Source of the DNA: Candidatus Cloacimonadota bacterium | GTDB lineage: Bacteria > Cloacimonadota > Cloacimonadia > Cloacimonadales > TCS61 | Reading direction: 5' to 3' | NCBI GenBank assembly: GCA_027858325.1 | Contig: JAQICU010000033.1 | Location: 1-6,299 of the forward strand | Length of the DNA stretch: 6,299 nt | Part shown: one piece after another, positions 1 through 5,896 of the stretch | Position numbering within the stretch: the first letter of the stretch is position 1 | Layout: each line of letters starts with the position of its first letter | Made by a program: the position numbers and the translations under genes | The notes under the pieces: model-generated | The model's input: the letters and a program-made list of their open reading frames with translations, nothing else | The model's database searches: none | Told to the model about the DNA's origin: nothing

Positions 1-14
1 ATATAGGAGGAAAA

Positions 15-1274
15 ATGAAAAAAATTATTTTATTAAGTCTATTCGTTTTGTCTTTATTGTTATTCACAAGCTGCTTTGAATCCACAGAACCAGATGAATC
101 AGCTACACTAATCGTAGAAAGTATTCCTACGGGAGCAACAATCATACTGGATGGAGATCCAGCAAGATTGGTTACTCCTGCAACTCTTGAGATTGATACT
201 GGAAATCATGAATTAAGATTAGAGTTAGCAGGATATCAAGATTATGTTGAGACTTTTAATGTTGGTGATGGAGATACTTATTCAGTTTCAGCAATTATGG
301 CTGTTTCGATTAATACAACTCTTAATATTGATACTTCACCTGCAGGTGCCTCTATTTATATTGATGGTGCTTACACAGGATTATTTACTCCAAATACAAT
401 CGAAGGATTGACAACTGAATATCATTTTTTAAGGCTTTATAAAGCCGGTTACAACGAATATAATGAATATTTCAATCTTGTGGAAGGAACACCGTATGAA
501 GTTAATGCGAACCTGGGAGATCCACAACCACCTTTACCTGTTTTTGATATTAGTTACCCGTATGATCAACAGCAATTTACAGATAATGTGATTTATTTAA
601 CAGCAGATGTTGAACTGGATAACCAAACTCCATTTACGGGAGATACTGCAATTATAACTTTAAACGGTTATGATTATGAGATCGATGTTTATAGTGGGTA
701 TATTTATGTTGATCTTTCTATTGCATCCGGTGAAAATACTATTCAATTAAGAGCTAACAGCACAAATGGTGATACCGGTGTTAGTAGTATTATCACTGTT
801 TATGGAGATTTTGCAGCACCAGAAATAGAAGTTGTGCTCTGGTGGAATACTCCTACTTCTGACCTCGATTTGCATGCATGGAATCCTGCTGGAGATCATT
901 GTTATTTTGGAAATATGAACATCTCAGATGGTTCACTCGATATTGATGATGTAGATGGATATGGTCCCGAAACTTTTGCCGTTCCAACAGCAAACGTGGG
1001 AATTTATGAGATCCAGATTAACTGCTACTCACTCCATTCGGATGCTTTTTCCGACGCTACAGTGCAGGTTTTCTTTGATGGAGTATTGGAAGATACTTTC
1101 GGACCGCACCATTTTATAGTTGACGATGGTAATGGTAACGATCCACTTGCCTGGTGGGAAGTATGTACTATTGAAGTTACCGGAAGAGGGGAAGCTTCTA
1201 TCACAAATCAACCATTATCACCTGAAATGCGTGAAAAGATCATGTATGACAAAATGAATCTTCCTGAAAAGTAA
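15..1274 (+). CDS. PEGA / Ig-like / DUF2135 lipoprotein (two PEGA repeats)
   Basis: Predicted 419-residue surface or periplasm-facing lipoprotein of unknown role. Residues 1-20 form a lipoprotein signal peptide (two Lys, a hydrophobic stretch, then lipobox FTSC with Cys20). The residue after Cys20 is Phe, not Asp, which in the E. coli rule favours outer-membrane sorting. Two PEGA repeats follow (about 30-95 and 101-167, with motifs GATIILDG and GASIYIDG), then an Ig-like domain (about 175-266, starting VFDISYP and ending TVYGDF). Next is a DUF2135/YfaP-type domain (about 268-388), recognised by LWWNTPTSDLDLHAWNPAG, DIDDVDGYGPE and AWWEV. The charged tail ends NLPEK. Cys296, Cys337 and Cys384 in the DUF2135 part are conserved in the downstream paralogue. 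The ATG is fixed by AGGAGG at 5-10, four nt upstream. PEGA and DUF2135 domains usually suggest extracellular binding or scaffolding, but no enzymatic motif is visible. Domain calls are firm; function is unknown. Confidence 0.88.
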   Translation: MKKIILLSLFVLSLLLFTSCFESTEPDESATLIVESIPTGATIILDGDPARLVTPATLEIDTGNHELRLELAGYQDYVETFNVGDGDTYSVSAIMAVSINTTLNIDTSPAGASIYIDGAYTGLFTPNTIEGLTTEYHFLRLYKAGYNEYNEYFNLVEGTPYEVNANLGDPQPPLPVFDISYPYDQQQFTDNVIYLTADVELDNQTPFTGDTAIITLNGYDYEIDVYSGYIYVDLSIASGENTIQLRANSTNGDTGVSSIITVYGDFAAPEIEVVLWWNTPTSDLDLHAWNPAGDHCYFGNMNISDGSLDIDDVDGYGPETFAVPTANVGIYEIQINCYSLHSDAFSDATVQVFFDGVLEDTFGPHHFIVDDGNGNDPLAWWEVCTIEVTGRGEASITNQPLSPEMREKIMYDKMNLPEK

Positions 1275-1293
1275 ACATCGAAATCTAATAGAT

Positions 1294-1325
1294 AAAAGAC
1301 CCGGCTTTCGAGCTGGGTCTTTTTT
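1294..1325 (+). terminator. Intrinsic terminator after first lipoprotein gene
   Basis: Left arm 1296-1306 (AAGACCCGGCT) pairs with 1311-1321 around a TTCG loop at 1307-1310, with one G-T wobble (1303/1314). The run of T at 1320-1325 follows at once. It lies 20 nt after the stop codon, so the first lipoprotein gene should be transcribed separately from the second. Confidence 0.88.
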
Positions 1326-1441
1326 GTTTCATTAAACAAGATGCATTTTTTAACATGGTTTTGTAAATACATAATTAATACTAATTACTTGACATCCAAG
1401 ATCAAAATTCTGATCAGTAAATGATGAATTTTGTTGAAATT

Positions 1442-1448
1442 GAGGAGG
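1442..1448 (+). promoter_or_regulatory. Shine-Dalgarno that fixes the start of the second lipoprotein
   Basis: GAGGAGG lies 6 nt upstream of ATG 1455. An upstream in-frame TTG at 1431 would place this strong site inside the coding region and would add LKLRRYS before the signal peptide, so ATG 1455 is preferred. Confidence 0.85.
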
Positions 1449-1454
1449 TATTCT

Positions 1455-3131
1455 ATGAGTGTCTTTAAGTTAGTTCTAATTTGGGTTTTCATTGGAATAT
1501 TATTTATCCTGAATGGATGTAACAATGCTGTAGAACCTGATGAATACGCAACTCTTGTAGTTAACAGCACACCAGAGGGAGCTTTTATAATTCTTGATGG
1601 TGATTCCACAGGTTATGTTACACCGGCAAATCTGGAGATCGATCCTGGAGATCATATATGTAAGCTGATGTTAAATGGATACAATGATTATATTGTTAGT
1701 TTTTCTATAGAAAAAGGAGATACATATACAATTAACGCAATTTTAGATGACACCATAATTCTAATTGTAAACAGTACACCAGAGGGAGCAACTATAATTC
1801 TGGATGGTAATAATACAGGTTATGTTACTCCAGATACCCTGGAGATAAATCCAGGCAACCATGAATTAAGATTAGAATTAACCGGATATCAGGATTATAT
1901 CGAAAACTTTTCTATTGAAGCTGGAAACACATATACTGTAAATGCTAATTTAATTGAAAATGCAACTCTTATAGCAAACAGTACACCAGAAGGAGCAACT
2001 ATAATTCTGGATGGTAATAATACAGGTTCTCTTACACCGGCAACCCTGGAGATCGTTCCGGGTGAGTATGAATTAAGATTGGAATTAGTTGGATATCAAA
2101 GTTATGTTGGAACCTTTTATATAAATGGGGGGGACACCTATTCAGTTAATGTGATTTTGGAAGAAATAATAAATACATCTCTTCAGATAAACAGTGTTCC
2201 ATCCGGTGCTTCTATTTATATTGATGGTGCTTACACAGGATACTTCACACCTGTAACTTTTACTGATATTCTACCTGGCTACCATTATTTTAGAATTTAC
2301 AAACCTGGTTACAATGAAATTGTACATTATGTAAATATAGTAGAAAATGTGCCATATACTATCACAGAAGTATTGGAATATCCAGTTCCACCCTATCCTG
2401 TATTTGATATATCCTATCCATATGATGGAGAGCATTTTACTGATAACGTAATTGGGATAGAAGGTAATGTTGAGCTTGATACGGGAGATCCTTACACTGG
2501 TGATTCTGCAATACTTTCAATTAATGGTGTTGACTCTGAGATCTACGTAAGTTACGGTTATTTTGATGAAACAATCTCCATCGCTGCAGGTGAAAATGAA
2601 CTGCAAATGAGAGCAAACGGTCCTGAAGGTGATACCGGTGTTAGTGATATTATCACTGTCTATGGTGATTTCACAGCTCCTGAAATTGAAGTTGTCTTGT
2701 GGTGGAATACACCAACTGCTGATATTGACTTGCATGCCTGGAATCCTGCTGGTGAGTGGTGTTATTATGGCAACCCAGTAATTTCTGACGGATTCCTTGA
2801 TATCGATGATATTGAAGGTTATGGTCCTGAAACATTCGCAGTACAAACTGCAAATGTGGGTGTATATGACATCCAGATTAACTGCTTTTCACTTGATTCA
2901 GATAATTATTCTGATGCATCTGTTCAAGTCTTCTTTGATGGAGTATTGATGGCCAACTATGGACCACATCACTTTATCGTGGATGATGGTAATGGAACAG
3001 ACCCTGCAGCCTGGTGGGAAGTGTGTACTATCACGGTTGAAAATGGCAGATGTGTAATAACTAATGATAAACCAACTCCTGAAGTAAGAGAAAAGATCAA
3101 ATTAGATAAAATCAATCTTCCTGAAAAGTAA
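1455..3131 (+). CDS. PEGA / Ig-like / DUF2135 lipoprotein (four PEGA repeats)
   Basis: Predicted 558-residue lipoprotein, a tandem paralogue of the gene at 15-1274. The signal peptide ends in lipobox LNGC with Cys22, and Asn follows, so outer-membrane sorting is likely. Four PEGA repeats follow (about 32-97, 101-166, 170-235 and 241-307). Repeats 2 and 3 contain the literal STPEGATIILDG motif. The Ig-like domain is at about 315-406 and the DUF2135/YfaP-type domain at about 409-528, which aligns without gaps to the first paralogue. It carries LWWNTPTADIDLHAWNPAG, GYGPETFAV and AAWWEV, with Cys436, Cys477 and Cys524 at matching positions. The tail ends INLPEK. It differs from its neighbour mainly by two extra PEGA units. 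Repeat modules of this kind may act as a stalk holding the C-terminal domain away from the membrane; that is inference. No catalytic motif is seen. ATG 1455 is chosen over TTG 1431 because of the Shine-Dalgarno site at 1442-1448. Confidence 0.88.
   Translation: MSVFKLVLIWVFIGILFILNGCNNAVEPDEYATLVVNSTPEGAFIILDGDSTGYVTPANLEIDPGDHICKLMLNGYNDYIVSFSIEKGDTYTINAILDDTIILIVNSTPEGATIILDGNNTGYVTPDTLEINPGNHELRLELTGYQDYIENFSIEAGNTYTVNANLIENATLIANSTPEGATIILDGNNTGSLTPATLEIVPGEYELRLELVGYQSYVGTFYINGGDTYSVNVILEEIINTSLQINSVPSGASIYIDGAYTGYFTPVTFTDILPGYHYFRIYKPGYNEIVHYVNIVENVPYTITEVLEYPVPPYPVFDISYPYDGEHFTDNVIGIEGNVELDTGDPYTGDSAILSINGVDSEIYVSYGYFDETISIAAGENELQMRANGPEGDTGVSDIITVYGDFTAPEIEVVLWWNTPTADIDLHAWNPAGEWCYYGNPVISDGFLDIDDIEGYGPETFAVQTANVGVYDIQINCFSLDSDNYSDASVQVFFDGVLMANYGPHHFIVDDGNGTDPAAWWEVCTITVENGRCVITNDKPTPEVREKIKLDKINLPEK
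1548..2168 (+). repeat. Three tandem 207-bp units encoding PEGA repeats
   Basis: In-frame units of 69 codons at about 1548-1754, 1755-1961 and 1962-2168. Positions 1769-1820 and 1976-2027 (52 bases in units 2 and 3) differ at one base only. The fourth PEGA repeat (about 2175-2375) is divergent, has a 71-codon offset from the third, and corresponds to the second repeat of the upstream paralogue. The first paralogue holds one unit of this type where this gene holds three. Confidence 0.85.
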
Positions 3132-3156
3132 TTACTTTAGAAGTCATGGTTTTTGT

Positions 3157-3189
3157 AACTGGCAGATGATATCATCTGCCAGTTTTTTT
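3157..3189 (+). terminator. Intrinsic terminator after second lipoprotein gene
   Basis: A perfect 28-bp palindrome at 3157-3184 (left half AACTGGCAGATGAT) forms a long hairpin, with seven T at 3183-3189 at its 3' edge. It begins 26 nt after the stop codon. The other strand has no T-tract on its exit side, so it works in one direction only. Confidence 0.9.
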
Positions 3190-3497
3190 CTGATCATAAT
3201 TCCCTTTTTCTCTTTTATCAAACAAAACGAATTTACTGGCGAAGACTAAGTACACATAAGTACTTCCGATCCACGAATTGAATGTTTTTTTTTAAAGATC
3301 TAATTCGAGAAAGCTGTTTTGCATCAATTGGTTAAACCAGATACTATAATCAGAAGACTAAAAGATAATGTAATCGAGCTTGAATTATCACATTCTTGTA
3401 TTAAGGTATTTATTAATATCAATCTGTTCATATAAATAAATTGACATATATTTACTGAATTATATTCATTGAAGTAGAAATTACTTGGAGATATATA
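3190..3497. other. Intergenic stretch of about 300 bases without a supported gene
   Basis: No open frame here has both a ribosome site and protein-like composition. Visible items are a T9 tract (3285-3293), CGAATT and AATTCG at 3274-3279 and 3302-3307, an 11-bp palindrome TGGTT-A-AACCA (3329-3339), a consensus TATAAT at 3345-3350 without a good -35 at normal spacing, and a TTGACA at 3441-3446. It is most simply the regulatory leader of the gene at 3498. Confidence 0.5.
3441..3469 (+). promoter_or_regulatory. Weak candidate promoter for the small membrane protein gene
   Basis: A perfect -35 hexamer TTGACA lies at 3441-3446. The best -10-like sequences are TATATT at 3461-3466, whose 14-bp spacer is short, and ATTCAT at 3464-3469, with a 17-bp spacer but poor match. 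The position, about 30-55 nt before ATG 3498, suits a promoter, but the pairing is not convincing. Confidence 0.25.
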
Positions 3498-3920
3498 ATG
3501 GGAACGCAGCAAATATTGCTTTTAGTGTTAAGTTTGATCATTATATCAGTTGCAATCGTTGGTGAAATTGGTTTATTTAAATTACATGCGGTGAATACGA
3601 ACAGAGCAGCAATAGTTCAGGATCTACACGAAATTTCTCTAAAAGCGATTGCGTATTACAAATCTCCCTCTAACATGGGTGGTGGTGATGGAAACTGGGA
3701 TACAGCTGGTTTTTATATTTGGGCTAGCTATCCGCTCACTGATGATGAGAATCGCATACTTACAGGTAATGGCGAAATACTTGTTAATGAACAAACCAAT
3801 GGCAATATAATGGTAACAGGCTGGGGGAACGAAACTGGACATGATGGAACGAATGTTATAAATGTCCGCTTAATCCTCGAATTAACATCTGGTGAACTCA
3901 CATTTGATATCCTTAATTAA
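3498..3920 (+). CDS. Small membrane-anchored protein with pilin-like layout, function unknown
   Basis: A 140-residue protein. Residues 4-27 form one hydrophobic helix almost at the N-terminus. A polar, likely helical stretch follows (28-56, with NTNRAAIVQDLHEISLKA and AYY), then a glycine-rich turn (MGGGDGNW, 60-67) and a beta-rich C-terminal part (about 70-140). This layout resembles type IV pilins and pseudopilins. However, there is no long prepilin leader ending in Gly before an FTLIE-type motif and no Glu at mature position 5; only Gly2 precedes the hydrophobic helix. Similar small proteins starting MGxQQ recur in FCB-group genomes as hypothetical proteins (recollection, not checked). The ATG is supported by TTGGAG at 3485-3490, seven nt upstream. 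It appears to be a single-gene unit between a terminator upstream and a promoter downstream. The alternative is a plain signal-anchored periplasmic protein. Confidence 0.75.
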   Translation: MGTQQILLLVLSLIIISVAIVGEIGLFKLHAVNTNRAAIVQDLHEISLKAIAYYKSPSNMGGGDGNWDTAGFYIWASYPLTDDENRILTGNGEILVNEQTNGNIMVTGWGNETGHDGTNVINVRLILELTSGELTFDILN

Positions 3921-3957
3921 AATATTTCTGCAATAAAATTCAGTAAAGATTGAAGAA

Positions 3958-3996
3958 TCCTATTAATAACTATTATTAGGAAATTAACTTTTTTTT
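3958..3996 (+). terminator. Possible weak terminator after the pilin-like gene
   Basis: TCCTATTAAT (3958-3967) pairs with 3972-3981 with one T-T mismatch and a 4-nt loop. Eight T at 3989-3996 follow, but 7 nt beyond the stem. The hairpin is AT-rich and loosely placed, so this is tentative. Confidence 0.35.
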
Positions 3997-4028
3997 AGAA
4001 AATCAATACAGGAAACTTGAAAAAAAAC

Positions 4029-4057
4029 TTTACAAAAAATTGTAAGCAAATTTAAAT
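4029..4057 (+). promoter_or_regulatory. Sigma70-like promoter of the TetR operon
   Basis: TTTACA at 4029-4034 (5 of 6 match to TTGACA) and TTAAAT at 4052-4057 (4 of 6 match to TATAAT) are separated by 17 bp. The expected transcription start, about 4063-4066, falls inside the palindrome at 4059-4073, giving a simple steric repression layout. No mapped start is available. Confidence 0.5.
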
Positions 4058-4058
4058 A

Positions 4059-4073
4059 GACCGACGGTCGGTC
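4059..4073. promoter_or_regulatory. Probable TetR-family operator (15-bp palindrome)
   Basis: GACCGAC and GTCGGTC are perfect inverted arms around a single central G. The site is strikingly GC-rich within AT-rich surroundings and lies directly after the candidate -10 box and 26 nt before the TetR start. This size, symmetry and place are typical of operators bound by TetR-family regulators of their own operon. Binding is inferred. Confidence 0.75.
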
Positions 4074-4083
4074 AGTTGAAAGT

Positions 4084-4091
4084 AAAGGGTG
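4084..4091 (+). promoter_or_regulatory. Ribosome site supporting the TetR start at 4100
   Basis: AAAGGGTG ends 8 nt before ATG 4100. An in-frame TTG at 4076 would start only 2 nt after the operator and has no ribosome site upstream, so ATG 4100 is favoured. Confidence 0.5.
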
Positions 4092-4099
4092 TATATGAA

Positions 4100-4795
4100 A
4101 TGGCTAGAATAGTTAAGAGAGCAGAAGAAAGGCGTAATGAGATTTTGCACAAAGCTCAGGAGCTTTTCTATAAACATGGATACACTAATACTTCAGTGAA
4201 TATGGTTATTGAAGCTTTAGGAATTTCCAAAGGAGCTTTCTATCACTACTTTAAATCAAAGGAAGAGCTGCTTGACTGCCTTTCGGAAGAGTTTACCCAA
4301 AACATTATCACTAAAATTGAAACTATGATAAATAATCCCAATCTTAATGCTCTCGAGAAACTGAACAGAATGTATAAAGAATCGGGTAATTACAAAGTTG
4401 AGAACATTGATTTTATTATGACCATAACTGAAGCACTTTATAGCGACAATAACCTTCTACTCCGTTATAAATTCAATAGTAAATCAGTTGAGAGTGTTTT
4501 ACCATTGATGACTTCAATCTTACAGCAGGGAAAAGATGAAGGTGTATTTAATATCGATGATCCGCAGGCAACAGCCCGCATCGTGTTACTGTTTGGAATG
4601 AGCATAGCAGAATACAATGCAAAATTACTTTTGCAATTAAAAGATAACCCAGAGAAAATTGATAAAATGCATGAGCATTTTATGATATATCAAAAATCTG
4701 TAGAACGTATTCTGGGAGCACCTCAAGAATCTTTCCATGCATTCAACATAGAATTTTTTGAAGTTTTCAGAACTGCATATGTGAGTTCAAAATGA
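4100..4795 (+). CDS. TetR/AcrR-family transcriptional regulator
   Basis: A 231-residue regulator of usual TetR length. The N-terminal DNA-binding domain spans about residues 10-58. It includes RRNEILHKAQELFYKHGYTNTS in broken form (11-32) and the helix-turn-helix with the hallmark GISKGAFYHYFKSKEELL (41-58). The rest is a helical ligand-binding domain that diverges between family members, so the inducer cannot be told. It most likely represses its own operon by binding the palindrome at 4059-4073, releasing it when a small molecule binds. The stop TGA overlaps the next gene's ATG by 4 nt (ATGA at 4792-4795), which indicates co-transcription and translational coupling with the barrel protein. 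ATG 4100 is chosen over TTG 4076 because of the ribosome site and because MARIVK is a natural N-terminus for this subgroup. Confidence 0.93.
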   Translation: MARIVKRAEERRNEILHKAQELFYKHGYTNTSVNMVIEALGISKGAFYHYFKSKEELLDCLSEEFTQNIITKIETMINNPNLNALEKLNRMYKESGNYKVENIDFIMTITEALYSDNNLLLRYKFNSKSVESVLPLMTSILQQGKDEGVFNIDDPQATARIVLLFGMSIAEYNAKLLLQLKDNPEKIDKMHEHFMIYQKSVERILGAPQESFHAFNIEFFEVFRTAYVSSK

Positions 4796-5877
4796 TTAAG
4801 GCAATATTAACTTTCTATATAGTATTAATTGCAGTTCAGATCAATTGTATTGAGTGGGACTTAACCCACCATATCGCATTAACAACAACTTTATACGATG
4901 AGCTAAACAAAATAGAATCAGAGCTGAATTATAAACCGGAGATCAGCATTAATCTGTATCAAATGCATAATTACTTAATTGATATAGAATTTTCTTACGA
5001 TATTAATTTGAACTACAGAAACACAGAAGATCATGATTTTGAGATAACTGGTAATTTGTATAGAGGTTGGCTCAGATATTCATCATCTCAAGCAGAAATC
5101 AGGATAGGATTGCAAAAGATAAATTTCGGTCCTGCTCAGATTCTGCGTTCTCTTCAATGGTTTGATAGCATGAATCCACACGATCCCACAAAAACTACAG
5201 AAGGCGTAAAGGCAATTCTTGGAAGATACTACTTTATCAATAACACAAATATCTGGTTATGGGGAGTTTGGGGAGATCGGGAAGAGACTTCAATTAATAA
5301 ATTCTTTTATGAAGAAGATAATCTTGAATTTGGTGGAAGGGTTCAATATCCTTTCAAATATTGTGAAACTGGCTTTACTGCACATCATAGAAAAATCGAT
5401 GATCCTACATTCGATTACGAAACTAAGTATGGTCTGGATCTACGTTGGGATATGGCTTTTGGCTTTTGGATAGAATCAGGTTTAAACGTTTATCAAAATG
5501 CAGAAAATAGTAGCTACTTACGTTTGTTCTCTATCGGAACAGATTATACATTCGGAATAGGAAATGGAATTTACTGTTTATTTGAACATCAATACTTTTC
5601 TGAACTAAAAGAGGATTTCTGGGAGTCTATTGATAAACCCGGAGCAAGTTCAATGTTAATGAGTTACCCTCTTGGCATGTTTGATTCAATAAAAAGTATA
5701 ATTACGTACAACTGGCAGTCTGAATTCTATTATTGTTCTTTTTCCTTCAATCGTAATTATGATTATCTTTCAATATATATTAATCTTTTATGGAATTCAT
5801 TTCAAAGTGATCATTCTGGAATCGATAGTATGGAAGATGGCACATCGATTCAATTAATACTAGAAACAAAATTCTAG
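4792..5877 (+). CDS. Outer-membrane beta-barrel (porin-like) protein, TetR-operon member
   Basis: A 361-residue protein. Residues 1-19 form a signal peptide (Lys3, then hydrophobic ILTFYIVLIAV). The remainder is rich in alternating polar/hydrophobic strands with many Tyr and Trp, and it ends in Phe after the strand SIQLILETKF, the usual C-terminal signature for Bam-dependent outer-membrane proteins. The most distinctive block is residues 91-139, containing RGWLRYSSS, EIRIGLQKINFGPAQILRSL and WFDSMNPHDP, followed by RYYFINNTNIWLWGVWG (145-161) and EFGGRVQYP (179-187). This block looks like that of uncharacterised porin-like proteins next to ABC exporters in FCB bacteria (recollection). It starts inside the TetR stop codon and is followed after 19 nt by an ABC ATPase, so it is probably the outer-membrane partner or client of that transporter. 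It is not TolC-like: no long coiled-coil helices are seen. Function is inferred from context. Confidence 0.8.
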   Translation: MIKAILTFYIVLIAVQINCIEWDLTHHIALTTTLYDELNKIESELNYKPEISINLYQMHNYLIDIEFSYDINLNYRNTEDHDFEITGNLYRGWLRYSSSQAEIRIGLQKINFGPAQILRSLQWFDSMNPHDPTKTTEGVKAILGRYYFINNTNIWLWGVWGDREETSINKFFYEEDNLEFGGRVQYPFKYCETGFTAHHRKIDDPTFDYETKYGLDLRWDMAFGFWIESGLNVYQNAENSSYLRLFSIGTDYTFGIGNGIYCLFEHQYFSELKEDFWESIDKPGASSMLMSYPLGMFDSIKSIITYNWQSEFYYCSFSFNRNYDYLSIYINLLWNSFQSDHSGIDSMEDGTSIQLILETKF

Positions 5878-5896
5878 AAAGAATAAAGGAGTGTTT

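Noticed and set aside
1389..1394. TTGACA as a -35 box for the second lipoprotein gene
   Set aside because: No -10-like hexamer is found 16-18 bp downstream (the sequence there is GATCAG). The alternative TTAACA (1350-1355) with TAATTA (1372-1377) is also too weak to list.
1431..1454. Upstream in-frame TTG start for the second lipoprotein (8 extra residues)
   Set aside because: It would place the strong GAGGAGG ribosome site inside the coding region and has no ribosome site of its own; ATG 1455 gives a normal lipoprotein signal peptide.
1548..2168. CRISPR-like array
   Set aside because: The 207-bp repeats are in-frame coding PEGA domains with no spacer structure and no cas genes.
2517..2853. 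Two minus-strand open frames opposite the DUF2135 region (up to 109 codons)
   Set aside because: They mirror a well-supported protein domain on the + strand, have no ribosome site and no recognisable protein character.
3157..3184. Bidirectional terminator or protein-binding palindrome
   Set aside because: Only the + strand has a T-tract after the hairpin, and no minus-strand gene lies downstream; an ordinary intrinsic terminator explains it.
3324..3512. Minus-strand open frame of 62 codons in the intergenic stretch
   Set aside because: It overlaps the start of the pilin-like gene, and has low-complexity composition and no supporting context.
4076..4099. Upstream in-frame TTG start for the TetR gene
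   Set aside because: It abuts the operator, lacks a ribosome site, and would lie only about a dozen bases after the predicted transcription start.
4846..4848. Cys19 of the barrel protein as a lipobox cysteine
   Set aside because: The preceding residues QIN do not fit a lipobox (no small residue before Cys), and the C-terminal Phe barrel signature suggests an integral outer-membrane protein.
5219..5473. 84-codon + strand open frame inside the barrel gene
   Set aside because: It is a different frame within a continuous beta-barrel protein and lacks a convincing ribosome site.
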